A stretch of DNA of 64,000 bases, from the NCBI RefSeq assembly GCF_010671565.1, contig NZ_JAABOQ010000005.1, positions 62,001 to 126,000 on the forward strand. The letters are read 5' to 3'. The position numbers and the translations under genes were made by a program. Below, in pieces: positions 51,771-60,981 of this stretch. The notes under the pieces were generated by a model. The model was not told the DNA's origin, did not search any database, and saw nothing but the letters and a program-made list of their open reading frames with translations. Numbering within the stretch: position 1 is the stretch's first letter; the number at the start of each line of letters is the position of its first letter. The stretch comes from Spongiivirga citrea (GTDB lineage Bacteria; Bacteroidota; Bacteroidia; Flavobacteriales; Flavobacteriaceae).

Positions 51771-54149
51771 TCAATTTTCAGATGTCAAAACCAACTTATT
51801 TTTTGACTGTTGAATACGATTTTTGTTCAAATCCATTGGCACAAAATCCCCGTTGACATATAGCTGCGCTTGATCTTTGTAGTAATCACTAAACGGATTG
51901 CCCGATTGACCAGTAGGGGATATACTCATGCTGTTTTCAATATCAGAAAAGTCGACAACCCTGCGTGTTGAAGGTCCGCTATTTACTTTATAGAATCCTG
52001 TGCTATCCAACTTAAAGGCCAGATTGTTAATCACTTCTTTTCCGCCATTTACTTCAAAAGGACCAACGTTAAAATAGCTGCGTAATGTCTCTACTTGGCC
52101 CATTGGGTGAGGATGCTCGATGGTATGCACTCGATTCCAGGTCCAGGAGTTATAATCTTCTCCTAATTGATTTTCTAAAAAGGCAATAGCTTCTTTTAGA
52201 GATTTGCTAATGATATTGGTTTTTGTTTCGGTCTTATTTTTTGTTGAAATATCATCCCACCAAACAGATTCAGTTCTTGCCATTTGATTGGCTGTGGTCT
52301 TTTTTTGTTGTGAGGTATTTAAAAAAGTATAGAATGTATCGCCCATTTCGTCTAAATAGGTATTTTCTAAAAACTCGTACAAAAAGCGATTGTAGATAGT
52401 TGGCGCTACACTCTCCAAATTATAGTTTCCATTCCAATTTTTAAGTATGGTAATAGCCTCTTGTTCACTTTTAGAAAATGAACTAAGATCAATATCTTGA
52501 AAAGCCCATTGTACCATTTGTGGTGTCATCGAGCTAGTGACATCATTGATCATTTCCATCACATCTTCTTTCGTAAAATCATCTTTAGCTTCTAGTAAAT
52601 TGACAATACGCTTTGCTCGATCTTCGGGTTGGTAATAACCGGGATATAGTATTCCTGCTATGGAGTCGGGTTGATTATTGGCAGAATAAACATAATTCCA
52701 AGAGGGATTAATAGCCTGTGGATTTTGTTCAAAATCTAAATACTCTTTTTCATCATCGGTACTGTTTCCGTTGAGTATTAGTTTCGAATTGACGTCATTT
52801 TTAAACTTATGCAATTTTCCTGAAGCAAACCAGGCAACATTATTTTCGGCATCACCGTACATTATATTTAGTCCAGGAGCGTGAATGTTACTTGCCGCCT
52901 CTCGAAACTGCGTTAATGAAGTAGAATGCGACATCATATAAGTCACATCGAGCATTTTATTTTCAAAATTGGTGTATACCCAATCCATCGCAATGGGTCT
53001 ATCATCATTTATCTGTTCAACAACATCGTTTACGATTGGTCCGTGACGGCTTATTCTTAGATCATAAGAAATAGGATCACCATCTTTAACGTTAATTGTT
53101 TTTTTAAGAATCTTATAATCCTCAAATCCGTTTGGAGTTGCGTATTGAAGTTCGTTTTTCGGATTGTTTTCTTCAAAATAAAAATCGAGATCGTCATTGG
53201 CGAACATGGTAAGTCCGTAAGCGTAATTGCGATTGTGACCTAGCAACGGAAATGGGGTTAAAGCCAAGTTATAACCATACATCTCATAATTTGGTGTTAC
53301 AATATGCGATTGATACCAAACCGCTGGTTGCGAATATGCAATATGAGGATCGTTAGCAAAGATAACCTTGCCGTTTTTTGTTTTATCAGGACTAATCACC
53401 CAACTGTTGCTGCCAATAAAAGGCGAGATAGGAAGTTCGTCATAAATTTCATTAACTACGCTGGCCAGGGTGCTTTCAAAAATGGTATTTTCTTCATTGT
53501 TGATGAGGGTAGTGGTACTGTCGATTGTTACTCCCAATTCTTCTAAATAGGCTGGGCCTAACTTCTCTTTTACTTCAGTTAAAACAGGTTCGGTTTTATG
53601 GGCGATAGCGAAACTAAAACCCATATATCCAATGACATTATACATGTCCTTTAAGGTGTATTTTTCCTTTTCTAAACCAATTAAGTAGAATTCAATAGGT
53701 GTTGCGCCTTCTTCAATGAACTGATTCACACCATCTAAATATGCCATAGCAAGTTTATATGGCTCGCTATTTTTATCTAAGTTCTTGATGGTTTTTTCAG
53801 CTTCTTCTTCAATGCCTAAGCTTGAAAAGAACTTATCATTTTTCAGCATTTTCTCACCAAATAACTCCGATAATCTGCCTGCCGCAATACGGCGCATAAG
53901 CTCCATTTGCCAAAGCCTATCCTGAGCGTGCACATAACCTAAGGATCTAAGTGCATCGAGTTCATTTTGAGCATAAATGTGTGGAACTCCAAAGTCATCA
54001 TAATAGACTTCAACCGCTTCCTCTAGATTATTAAGGTCGATATTTCCGCTGTAATCGGGCTTTAGGCTATTTGTAAATAACCATACACCAATAGCAAGGA
54101 TAACAATAAGAACAATAAGGAATTTCAGTACTTTTTTTAAGAACTTCAT
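51771..54149 (-). CDS. Penicillin acylase family N-terminal-nucleophile amidohydrolase
   Basis: A 792-residue precursor. A membrane anchor or signal (FLIVLIVILAIGVWLF) is followed by the alpha-subunit region (GVPHIYAQNELDALRSLGYVHAQDRLWQMELMRR, in pieces), and then the autocatalytic junction IGSNSWVISP, where Ser247 would become the N-terminal nucleophile. The beta-subunit region contains NDPHI and the W-N-containing late motifs (WTWNRVHTIEHPHP). Relatives cleave acyl amides such as penicillins, acyl-homoserine lactones or lipopeptides in the periplasm; the substrate here is unknown. Single gene. Confidence 0.92.
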   Translation of the reverse strand: MKFLKKVLKFLIVLIVILAIGVWLFTNSLKPDYSGNIDLNNLEEAVEVYYDDFGVPHIYAQNELDALRSLGYVHAQDRLWQMELMRRIAAGRLSELFGEKMLKNDKFFSSLGIEEEAEKTIKNLDKNSEPYKLAMAYLDGVNQFIEEGATPIEFYLIGLEKEKYTLKDMYNVIGYMGFSFAIAHKTEPVLTEVKEKLGPAYLEELGVTIDSTTTLINNEENTIFESTLASVVNEIYDELPISPFIGSNSWVISPDKTKNGKVIFANDPHIAYSQPAVWYQSHIVTPNYEMYGYNLALTPFPLLGHNRNYAYGLTMFANDDLDFYFEENNPKNELQYATPNGFEDYKILKKTINVKDGDPISYDLRISRHGPIVNDVVEQINDDRPIAMDWVYTNFENKMLDVTYMMSHSTSLTQFREAASNIHAPGLNIMYGDAENNVAWFASGKLHKFKNDVNSKLILNGNSTDDEKEYLDFEQNPQAINPSWNYVYSANNQPDSIAGILYPGYYQPEDRAKRIVNLLEAKDDFTKEDVMEMINDVTSSMTPQMVQWAFQDIDLSSFSKSEQEAITILKNWNGNYNLESVAPTIYNRFLYEFLENTYLDEMGDTFYTFLNTSQQKKTTANQMARTESVWWDDISTKNKTETKTNIISKSLKEAIAFLENQLGEDYNSWTWNRVHTIEHPHPMGQVETLRSYFNVGPFEVNGGKEVINNLAFKLDSTGFYKVNSGPSTRRVVDFSDIENSMSISPTGQSGNPFSDYYKDQAQLYVNGDFVPMDLNKNRIQQSKNKLVLTSEN

Positions 54150-54207
54150 TTAGTTAGTGGGATTGAATATGCCACTAAAAATAGGGAATAAAATGAAGTT
54201 GAGAATA

Positions 54208-55458
54208 TTATCGTACCACCATCTGAACAGTCTCTGTACTGACTTGCTTTAACAGGATCTCTTTATCTTTCTCAATATTCGCGATCGCCTTTTCATTAAA
54301 ATGCCTAATCGTATATAAAGACACATGCTCATTACATTCAACCTTGAACTTGGCTTTTAAAATACTCAGGAGTTCTGCTAGCCGATCATATTTATTAGTC
54401 ACACAAACAGAAAAGCTAATAGCTGAGTTCTGAATTACGCTTACTTTCATTTTGTGCTCCGCAAGTAATTTGAATACTTCACTGATATTTTCTTCAACCA
54501 TAAATGAAAAATCTAGCGTAGAAAGTGAGAGCAGCACTTGATTTTTCTTCACGATAAAACAAGGTACTTCCGGCTCAATACGATGGCCTTTTGTTACTGC
54601 AGTACCATTATCTACCGGATTTAAAAATGACTTGACATATAAAGGAATTTCCTTACGCTGCAAAGGTTGTAAAGTCTTTGGGTGGATGACAGAGGCTCCA
54701 TAAAATGCCAATTCAATCGCTTCCTCATAACTTATTTGGTTGAGTAACTCAGTTTTTTCAAAATGACGTGGATCCGCATTTAAAACTCCGGGAACATCTT
54801 TCCAAATAGTTACACTTTCGGCGTTTAGGCAGTACGCAAAAATCGCTGCAGTATAATCCGATCCTTCACGACCCAAAGTGGTGGTGAAATTATTTTGATC
54901 TGATCCTAGAAACCCTTGAGTAATATATAATTGGTTTTTTTGAATGTTTGTTGCGATTTTCTGTTGTGTTGCTTGCCAATCTACTCCCGCATCGCGATAG
55001 TTGGTATCCGTTTTTATGACATCGCGTACGTCGATCCAAGTATTTTTGACCCCAGTATGATTTAGATATTCGCTTACTATAGTAGTTGATACCAATTCAC
55101 CATAGCATACTACCTGATCATATACAAAACTGTAGTTAGGTGATTTATTCCAACTTAAAAACCCTTGTAGTTCTTCAAAAAGACTTTTTACTTTGTTGTG
55201 GACGTTGACATTTCCATCAGGAAAAAGATCGGTTAAAATCTGATTATGGAAATCGATTAATTCATGAATGGCGGATTTCAATTCAGTCTTATTTTCGAAA
55301 TAACAGTGAATTACTTTTTCTAAAGCGTTTGTGCTTTTTCCCATTGCTGAAATAACAATGAGAGTGTCATCAAAACCTACTTCTTCTAAAACCTTAACTA
55401 CATTTTGTACTCCGGTTGCATCTTTAACCGATGCACCTCCAAATTTGAATATTTTCAT
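54208..55458 (-). CDS. Aspartate kinase (monofunctional)
   Basis: A 416-residue aspartate kinase: KFGGASV at residues 5-11, the GREGSDYTAAIFAY motif and the WKDVPGVLNADPRHF motif of the amino-acid-kinase domain, then C-terminal ACT domains (from about 305) that bind allosteric amino acids. It phosphorylates aspartate as the first step towards Lys, Thr and Met and diaminopimelate. It starts directly after the GNAT stop codon and should share its transcript. Flavobacteria often carry more than one aspartate kinase, so no lysC/thrA symbol is given. Confidence 0.93.
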   Translation of the reverse strand: MKIFKFGGASVKDATGVQNVVKVLEEVGFDDTLIVISAMGKSTNALEKVIHCYFENKTELKSAIHELIDFHNQILTDLFPDGNVNVHNKVKSLFEELQGFLSWNKSPNYSFVYDQVVCYGELVSTTIVSEYLNHTGVKNTWIDVRDVIKTDTNYRDAGVDWQATQQKIATNIQKNQLYITQGFLGSDQNNFTTTLGREGSDYTAAIFAYCLNAESVTIWKDVPGVLNADPRHFEKTELLNQISYEEAIELAFYGASVIHPKTLQPLQRKEIPLYVKSFLNPVDNGTAVTKGHRIEPEVPCFIVKKNQVLLSLSTLDFSFMVEENISEVFKLLAEHKMKVSVIQNSAISFSVCVTNKYDRLAELLSILKAKFKVECNEHVSLYTIRHFNEKAIANIEKDKEILLKQVSTETVQMVVR

Positions 55459-55935
55459 TTATTTACTCAAAAAGTCTTTTAATTCTTGTTCCCTCATCTG
55501 AACGGTATCCCAGTCGCGCATTACTATGGCGCCGCTTTTTTCATAAAAGTTAATCGCGGGTTCATTCCAATCTAATACTGCCCATTCAACTCTTTTAACG
55601 CCAAGTTCGGCCGCGTATGACATTACTTGTTTATATAATGCACTACCTACACCAGTTCCACGAGCCTTTTCAGTTACAATTAAATCTTCAAGGTGAATAG
55701 TAGTCCCAACCCAGGTCGAAAATCTAGGATAAACTAAAGCCATTCCTAATATCTCACTATCGGAATCTGCAACAAAACATTGAAAAGCTGGTTGAGCTCC
55801 AAATCCTTGTTTAACTAACTCTTCTACGGTCATTTCAACGGCGTTAGATTCTTTTTCAAAATTGGCCAATTCTTGTATCAATGCCAATACTTGTGGCATA
55901 TCACTTTCTGTCGCTTTTCTAATAGAATAATTCAT
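55459..55935 (-). CDS. GNAT family N-acetyltransferase
   Basis: A 158-residue GNAT enzyme with acetyl-CoA motif A at ARGTGVGSALYKQVM and motif B with FYEKSGA. The N-terminus (YSIRKATESDMPQVLALIQELANFE) and overall form resemble diamine/spermidine acetyltransferases of the SSAT type, but the substrate cannot be fixed. It abuts the aspartate kinase gene. A TACATTTG box lies only 5 bases upstream of the ATG, which would make a nearly leaderless mRNA. Confidence 0.85.
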   Translation of the reverse strand: MNYSIRKATESDMPQVLALIQELANFEKESNAVEMTVEELVKQGFGAQPAFQCFVADSDSEILGMALVYPRFSTWVGTTIHLEDLIVTEKARGTGVGSALYKQVMSYAAELGVKRVEWAVLDWNEPAINFYEKSGAIVMRDWDTVQMREQELKDFLSK

Positions 55936-55940
55936 TGTTG

Positions 55941-55948
55941 CAAATGTA
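55941..55948 (-). promoter_or_regulatory. Promoter -7 box for the GNAT-aspartate kinase operon
   Basis: TACATTTG on the minus strand, a full match to TAnnTTTG. The box ends 5 bases from the GNAT ATG. No TTG at the standard spacing. Confidence 0.4.
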
Positions 55949-56046
55949 ACACTTAGTTATAAATTTAAAAATATAACTTTTTACGAAAACGTTTTAGTTT
56001 CACAAATTTATCGATATTTGTGACCATAAAAACTAGCACTCACAGC

Positions 56047-57054
56047 ATGACCCAAAAGAATCAAACTTTAGGTGAATTTATTATTGAAAACCAAAGTAAT
56101 TTTAAATACTCTTCAGGCGAGTTATCTCGTTTGATCAACTCGATAAGGCTTGCTGGAAAAGTAGTTAATTATGAGGTTAACAAGGCAGGCTTAGTTGACA
56201 TTATTGGCGCGGCAGGCGATACGAATATCCAAGGTGAAGATCAACAAAAACTGGACGTTTATGCTAACGAAAAGTTTATTCAGGCAATGAAGAACCGTAA
56301 CATTGTTTGCGGTATTGCTTCTGAAGAAGAGGATGATTTTATTACGATTAATAGTCAAGACGAGCAGCATCAAAATAAATATGTGGTCTTGATAGATCCG
56401 CTAGATGGCTCGAGTAATATTGATGTAAATGTATCAGTAGGAACCATTTTCTCAGTGTATCGCAGAGTTACTCCGATAGGAACTCCTGTGCAATTAGAAG
56501 ACTTTTTACAACCGGGAAATCGACAAGTTGCTGCGGGTTACATTATATATGGTACTAGTACCATGTTAGTATATACGACGGGTCATGGCGTAAATGGTTT
56601 TACCTTAAATCCAGCGACAGGTTCGTACTATTTATCGCATCCTGAAATGAAATTTCCTGAAACAGGAAGGATATATTCAGTAAACGAAGGAAACTACACT
56701 CATTTTCCGTTAGGAGTAAAAAAATACATTAAATACTGTCAGGAAGAAGGAGGTGATCGTCCTTATACTTCGCGATATATTGGTTCGTTGGTATCCGATA
56801 TTCATCGGAATATGATAAAAGGCGGGATTTATATGTATCCTAAAAGTTCTAAGCTAGCTGATGGTAAATTGAGATTGTTGTATGAATGCAATCCTATGGC
56901 ATTTATCATTGAGCAGGCTGGCGGGAAGGCGTCTAATGGTTTCGGTCGTATAATGGATATGAATCCTACAGAACTGCATCAACGTGTTCCTTTTTTCGGC
57001 GGAAGTAAGAAGATGGTCGAAAAAGCGGAAGAGTTTATGGAGCTTCACTCCTAA
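56047..57054 (+). CDS. fbp: Class I fructose-1,6-bisphosphatase
   Basis: Gluconeogenic enzyme that turns fructose 1,6-bisphosphate into fructose 6-phosphate. The 335-residue protein starts at the ATG at 56047 ([12 protein letters not shown]); an upstream in-frame GTG at 56020 lies in promoter-like sequence. The metal-binding motif DPLDGSSN (Asp117-Asn124) and an SEEEDDF acidic motif are present, as are [30 protein letters not shown] (in pieces). The divergent GNAT-aspartate kinase pair is a familiar flavobacterial neighbour. Confidence 0.95.
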   Translation: MTQKNQTLGEFIIENQSNFKYSSGELSRLINSIRLAGKVVNYEVNKAGLVDIIGAAGDTNIQGEDQQKLDVYANEKFIQAMKNRNIVCGIASEEEDDFITINSQDEQHQNKYVVLIDPLDGSSNIDVNVSVGTIFSVYRRVTPIGTPVQLEDFLQPGNRQVAAGYIIYGTSTMLVYTTGHGVNGFTLNPATGSYYLSHPEMKFPETGRIYSVNEGNYTHFPLGVKKYIKYCQEEGGDRPYTSRYIGSLVSDIHRNMIKGGIYMYPKSSKLADGKLRLLYECNPMAFIIEQAGGKASNGFGRIMDMNPTELHQRVPFFGGSKKMVEKAEEFMELHS

Positions 57055-57119
57055 AATTATCCAATCATTTTTAATTTATTACATTTATCACGTAATCGAC
57101 TACTATCAATTTACGATAA

Positions 57120-57473
57120 ATGGCTAAAAATAACAACAACGACAAAGAGCAACTCAGCCCCGATTCTACTCAAAAATTAGAGGCGATAAAGAACCTGATT
57201 TTTGGAGAGAATATTGCTGAATATAATCACGAATTCGATCACCTTAAAAAAGATCTTGCTAAAAAGCGTGAAGAGCTTCATAAGTTTATTGAGGAAACGC
57301 GAACAGAACTTATGCAAAGTATTGATAGCTTAAGTACAGACGTCAATATTAGAATTACAGAGCTTGAAAATAGTATGCAAGATAAAACCGACCAGCTTGG
57401 TGAAGATAAAGTAGACCGCAAAGTACTAGGTAAATTACTAGTGACTATGGGCGAAAAGATCATGAGCAAATAA
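57120..57473 (+). CDS. Coiled-coil protein at the head of the small-GTPase cluster
   Basis: A 117-residue charged cytosolic protein. From about residue 38 to 100 it is a long heptad-type coiled coil (LKKDLAKKREELHKFIEETR, ITELENSMQDKTDQLGEDKV). The start is short and polar; no membrane segment or signal. The C-terminus (RKVLGKLLVTMGEKIM) is amphipathic. It precedes the roadblock-like gene by 27 bases, so it should be the first gene of a four-gene transcript. Function unknown; coiled coils of this kind often serve as scaffolds or as small-GTPase effectors. Confidence 0.7.
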   Translation: MAKNNNNDKEQLSPDSTQKLEAIKNLIFGENIAEYNHEFDHLKKDLAKKREELHKFIEETRTELMQSIDSLSTDVNIRITELENSMQDKTDQLGEDKVDRKVLGKLLVTMGEKIMSK

Positions 57474-57500
57474 CAACGCTCGGTACTATCTTCTTTTTAA

Positions 57501-58319
57501 ATGAATGCATCTGATAAATTAGAGATCTTAAAAGAACTCTTGCTGACTGATGAACGCAAATATGCGGAATCAATCACCAAGAAACTCGAGGTGCTTGAAG
57601 AAACCGTTAATAAGCGAAATAAACTATTACCAAAGGTAGAACCGATCATTGATGATAAGTTAGAAGAGTTTGTTGAAGATATACCAAAAACGCTGGGACC
57701 TACAATAACTGCTGCTTTAAAAGAAGAAATTGCGAATAGTCAAGATGCTGTTGTAGAAGCACTGTTTCCCATTATGGGACGCATGATTAAGCGCTATGTA
57801 CAACACGAAATGCAGCTGTTACAGGAGAATATTACAGAGCAAATAAACAGTCGCTTTACTATAAAGGGAATTAAACGCCGCCTTAAAGCAAAAAGTGCTG
57901 GAGTGAGCGAAGCCGAGTTAATGCTAATTGAACAAGGCGCATCAAAACTACATCAGCTATTCGTCATTGAAAAAGGATCTGGTATTATTAAAGCCAGTTT
58001 AACCAAAGATAACACAATAGATCATGATATGATTGCTGGAATGCTTACTGCAATTAAGAGTTTTGTGGAAGATGCTTTTCAATCTGGAGAACAGGAATTG
58101 CAACAAATTCAATATGATCTTTATACCATTCATATTCAAAATTTTTCACAATATTATATTGCCGTTGTATTGTCAGGAATATTTGATACCAAAACTCAAG
58201 GTAAATTAGAAGATCTTTTGCTTAACTTTGCTCAACATAAAATAAACAAAACCGACCTAACCAACCAGCAAGAATTTTCAAACAAATTAAAGGCATATTT
58301 TACCAATGAGTATATCTAA
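57501..58319 (+). CDS. Longin/roadblock-like domain protein, putative small-GTPase partner
   Basis: A 272-residue cytosolic protein. Residues 1-125 are helical and charged. Residues of about 130-160 (FTIKGIKRRLKAKSAG) link to a domain (about 150-250) with LHQLFVIEKGSGIIKAS, DHDMIAGMLTAIKSFVEDAF and YYIAVVLSG. This layout matches the domain found in some OmpA-type cyanobacterial and proteobacterial proteins (FLIHRETGLL... DMVSGMLTAI...), which I read as longin/roadblock-like. Roadblock proteins such as MglB act on small GTPases. The gene overlaps the downstream small-GTPase gene by 14 bases, which supports a GTPase-regulator pair. The domain call is inferred from remembered patterns, not from a search. 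Confidence 0.55.
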   Translation: MNASDKLEILKELLLTDERKYAESITKKLEVLEETVNKRNKLLPKVEPIIDDKLEEFVEDIPKTLGPTITAALKEEIANSQDAVVEALFPIMGRMIKRYVQHEMQLLQENITEQINSRFTIKGIKRRLKAKSAGVSEAELMLIEQGASKLHQLFVIEKGSGIIKASLTKDNTIDHDMIAGMLTAIKSFVEDAFQSGEQELQQIQYDLYTIHIQNFSQYYIAVVLSGIFDTKTQGKLEDLLLNFAQHKINKTDLTNQQEFSNKLKAYFTNEYI

Positions 58320-58791
58320 AAAGATCGTTTTACTAGGCCATTTTGGTGTAGGAAAATCATCACTAATTCGTCGTTTTGTAGAAAACACTTTTAGTGATGA
58401 CTATAAGGTGACGATTGGAGTACATATTTTAAAGAAATCGGTTCAAATAGATGGAACAGACCTTTCAATGATCATTTGGGATATTGAAGGGAATGAAAAA
58501 GTACAGAAAACCCGCAACTCCTACCTCATGGGTACAGCAGGATATATCTACGTTTTTGATGCTAGTCGGCCTTCGACCTACGAATCTATTAATGAAGATC
58601 TTACATACTTAAAAGGGCTTTTACCTAATGTCCCAATGCATTTGGTCGGGAATAAGGTGGATTTAATCGATTTGCCTGAACTAAAGAAGATTTTAACAAA
58701 GAAAAATATCGATTGTAAATACTTTGCCAGTGCTAAGACTGGAGATAATGTTGAAACCATTTTCGAAAGCCTTGGTAAACAATTAATCTAA
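58306..58791 (+). CDS. Rab/Ras-like small GTPase
   Basis: A 161-residue small GTPase with all guanine-nucleotide motifs in order: G1 GHFGVGKS (11-18), switch-I Thr36 in VTIGVHI, G3 DIEG (59-62), G4 NKVD (116-119) and G5 SAK (142-144). WDIEGNEK aligns with the WDTAGQE of Rab proteins, but the catalytic Gln is Asn63, so intrinsic GTP hydrolysis is probably slow and a partner may be needed. No C-terminal lipidation motif (ends GKQLI). It overlaps the roadblock-like gene by 14 bases and is followed 7 bases later by a hybrid kinase. It may belong to the prokaryotic Rup-type Ras-superfamily groups described in the literature; which one is uncertain. Confidence 0.9.
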   Translation: MSISKKIVLLGHFGVGKSSLIRRFVENTFSDDYKVTIGVHILKKSVQIDGTDLSMIIWDIEGNEKVQKTRNSYLMGTAGYIYVFDASRPSTYESINEDLTYLKGLLPNVPMHLVGNKVDLIDLPELKKILTKKNIDCKYFASAKTGDNVETIFESLGKQLI

Positions 58792-58798
58792 TAATTCC

Positions 58799-60316
58799 AT
58801 GCCACAAACCTCTGATAATTTTGTAAAGAGCAATGCTCAATATATTAAGGTATCGGGAAATGGAAGCATTATAGATTCTGACAACACTTTTATCAATGTT
58901 TCTTCTAAGAAGAATATAACTGACATACACCCTTTTTTTGAGAGTGTAGCCCCGTTTTTAGCCGATTTACAAGCTGAGGAAAACATGGTTTGTGTAAATC
59001 TTGATCTGGAAGGAAAATCGGGAATTTTTGATATCTTAATCAAGAAAATCGAAAATACAGATGAACAGGTAATTGTACTACAGGATTTTACAGATCATTA
59101 CAATGAATTTCAGCGTGTTGCCCAACTTAGAAATGAGTCGGTCATTAATTCCGAAGTAATAGAACTTCGCAACAAGCAACTAGCAGCTGAAAAAGAGTTT
59201 AAAAATCGATTTGTAGCCAATGTTAGCCATGAAATACGGACACCTTTAAATAGTATTTTAGGATTTTTAACCTTGCTAGAAAAATCCCATTTAAATTCAG
59301 AGCAGCAGGGCTTGGTTGGGATTGTAAAAAAGTCAAGTAATCATTTAAATGGTTTAATCGAAGATCTTTTAGATATTTCTAAAATAGAAGCTGGTCAGCT
59401 TACTACCGTAAAGAAGAAATTTAAGCTTGATGATGTGGCGAAGTACTTGACCAAGTTCTTTAAAGCAAAAGCAGAAGAAGGAGAGATCGATTTTAATATT
59501 GAGCTTGCACCTAATGTGCCAGAAACTATTATTGGCGACCGAACGCGATTGCAACAAATTCTTATTAATTTATTAGGTAACGCTTTTAAGTTCACATCAG
59601 AAGGGAGCGTTACGTTACGTATTTCTGAAAACTCAAGAAGAGGGAAAAAGGTAAATCTTAACTTTAATGTTACTGATACAGGTATTGGTATTGCAGAAGA
59701 GAATTTAGAGGCTATTTTTGAAAGCTTTACTCAGGTGCATAATAATCCTTTGTATGGCGGCACCGGACTCGGACTTTCTATTACAAAACACATTGTTGAC
59801 TTTTTAGGCGGTAAGATTAGTGTTAAAAGTGAACTAGGAAATGGGACCACTTTTAGTTTAAACCTCAATTATGAATTAGAACTCGGTCGAGGAGATAAAT
59901 CGAAGAAAAAGGAAGAATCGGCTGTATTTTTTAAACCCGATAAAAAGTATCAGATTCTAATGGTTGAAGATTCTGAATCTAACCAGATGTTGCTAATGAA
60001 ACTTTTAGTTAGCCAAGGCAACTTTTTTGTAGACCTTGCCACGAATGGTCAAGAAGCCCTCGATTTTATTTCTACCACTGATTATGATTTGGTTATTCTA
60101 GATATTAAGATCCCCAAGGTTAACGGATTAGAAGTTGCAAAACAGCTACGGGCATCGGAGGATATTTTTATAAGAAGACTCCCAATTATTGCGCTAACGG
60201 CATATGCAACTGCTGATGATAGAAAAGCTTGTAAGCAAGCTGGCATCAATGACTTTTTGGCAATTCCATTTGAAAGCAACGATCTTTTTGAGAAAATGGC
60301 AAGGTTGCTTAAATAA
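58799..60316 (+). CDS. Hybrid histidine kinase with C-terminal receiver domain
   Basis: A 505-residue soluble kinase. Residues 1-105 have a PAS-like sensor shape without membrane segments. A coiled coil (about 106-138) leads to the HisKA domain with phospho-accepting His144 (ANVSHEIRTPLNSIL), then the HATPase domain (N-box LINLLGNAFKFT, DTGIGI, YGGTGLGLSIT) and a receiver domain (MVEDSESNQMLL; Asp435 in VILDIKIPK; ALTAYA; LAIPFE). No output domain follows. It lies 7 bases after the GTPase gene, so a GTPase-linked phosphorelay is plausible. Confidence 0.9.
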   Translation: MPQTSDNFVKSNAQYIKVSGNGSIIDSDNTFINVSSKKNITDIHPFFESVAPFLADLQAEENMVCVNLDLEGKSGIFDILIKKIENTDEQVIVLQDFTDHYNEFQRVAQLRNESVINSEVIELRNKQLAAEKEFKNRFVANVSHEIRTPLNSILGFLTLLEKSHLNSEQQGLVGIVKKSSNHLNGLIEDLLDISKIEAGQLTTVKKKFKLDDVAKYLTKFFKAKAEEGEIDFNIELAPNVPETIIGDRTRLQQILINLLGNAFKFTSEGSVTLRISENSRRGKKVNLNFNVTDTGIGIAEENLEAIFESFTQVHNNPLYGGTGLGLSITKHIVDFLGGKISVKSELGNGTTFSLNLNYELELGRGDKSKKKEESAVFFKPDKKYQILMVEDSESNQMLLMKLLVSQGNFFVDLATNGQEALDFISTTDYDLVILDIKIPKVNGLEVAKQLRASEDIFIRRLPIIALTAYATADDRKACKQAGINDFLAIPFESNDLFEKMARLLK

Positions 60317-60319
60317 AAA

Positions 60320-60342
60320 ACGCCCATTAATGTAATGAGCGT
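60320..60342. terminator. Bidirectional terminator between the hybrid kinase and the TerB-like gene
   Basis: ACGCCCATTA (60320-60329) pairs with TAATGAGCGT (60333-60342) with one mismatch and a 3-base loop. The minus strand has a strong T-run; the plus strand has only a weak one. Confidence 0.7.
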
Positions 60343-60367
60343 TCTTAGTTCTGTAAACCGGATCGAT

Positions 60368-60799
60368 CTATCGATTCATATGCTTCATTTCATCAATAAA
60401 AGTATCAATATCTACATGGCGATCTACCAAGATCAATGCCTTGTCAACCACATATTTAATGTTCTCAGGTGTAAAACCTAGTCCGATACTTAATCGACCT
60501 AATAATTCGTGTTGTCCCTCGCCTAAAATATCATCAGCATACACCATTCTCGCAAGATCATACAGGCGCTCTAAGCGACTGTTATAAGTAAGAGGTGGAT
60601 TAATTGGGTGATTCAAGTAATTCTTTAAAATATCGGAGTATTCGTCGTCCTGAATATCAAGATTTCGTGCTAAACGATCAAGAAAGGTTTTTTCCTCTTC
60701 ACTAATTTTATTATCGCTCATTGCAATATGAACAATTGATGCAAAGTGACTGCGATTACGTTGTTTAAATCCGCTTTCGTATAAATCAGAAAATGACAT
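60368..60799 (-). CDS. TerB family (tellurite-resistance/helical) protein
   Basis: A 143-residue all-helical protein with the TerB pattern: HIAMSDNKISEEEKTFLDRLARNLDI and LYDLARMVYADDILGEGQHELL with paired acidic residues that bind metal in relatives. No signal peptide. Members occur in stress-response and tellurite-resistance clusters, but many, like this one, stand alone, and the role is open. It is convergent with the hybrid kinase and shares its terminator. A TATATTTG box lies about 110 bases upstream, leaving a leader with two short palindromes. Confidence 0.75.
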   Translation of the reverse strand: MSFSDLYESGFKQRNRSHFASIVHIAMSDNKISEEEKTFLDRLARNLDIQDDEYSDILKNYLNHPINPPLTYNSRLERLYDLARMVYADDILGEGQHELLGRLSIGLGFTPENIKYVVDKALILVDRHVDIDTFIDEMKHMNR

Positions 60800-60911
60800 A
60801 AATGCTTTTTAATAAACTACCTCAAGGTAAGCCCGAAGTATTGATTGTAAAATAATTTTGGTTTCGAGGCAAGCCTCAGAATATCTAAATCTCGATTATC
60901 GAGTAATGCCA

Positions 60912-60919
60912 CAAATATA
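60912..60919 (-). promoter_or_regulatory. Promoter -7 box for the TerB-like gene
   Basis: TATATTTG on the minus strand, a full match to TAnnTTTG. The leader to 60799 contains palindromes CTCGATTATCGAG (60891-60903) and GAGGCAAGCCTC (near 60866-60877). No TTG at the usual spacing. Confidence 0.4.
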
Positions 60920-60981
60920 AGTAAAGAGGGTAGCTAATGAAACGAAAAATTAGGCTATTTTTAAATACCAAAAATCCTGTA

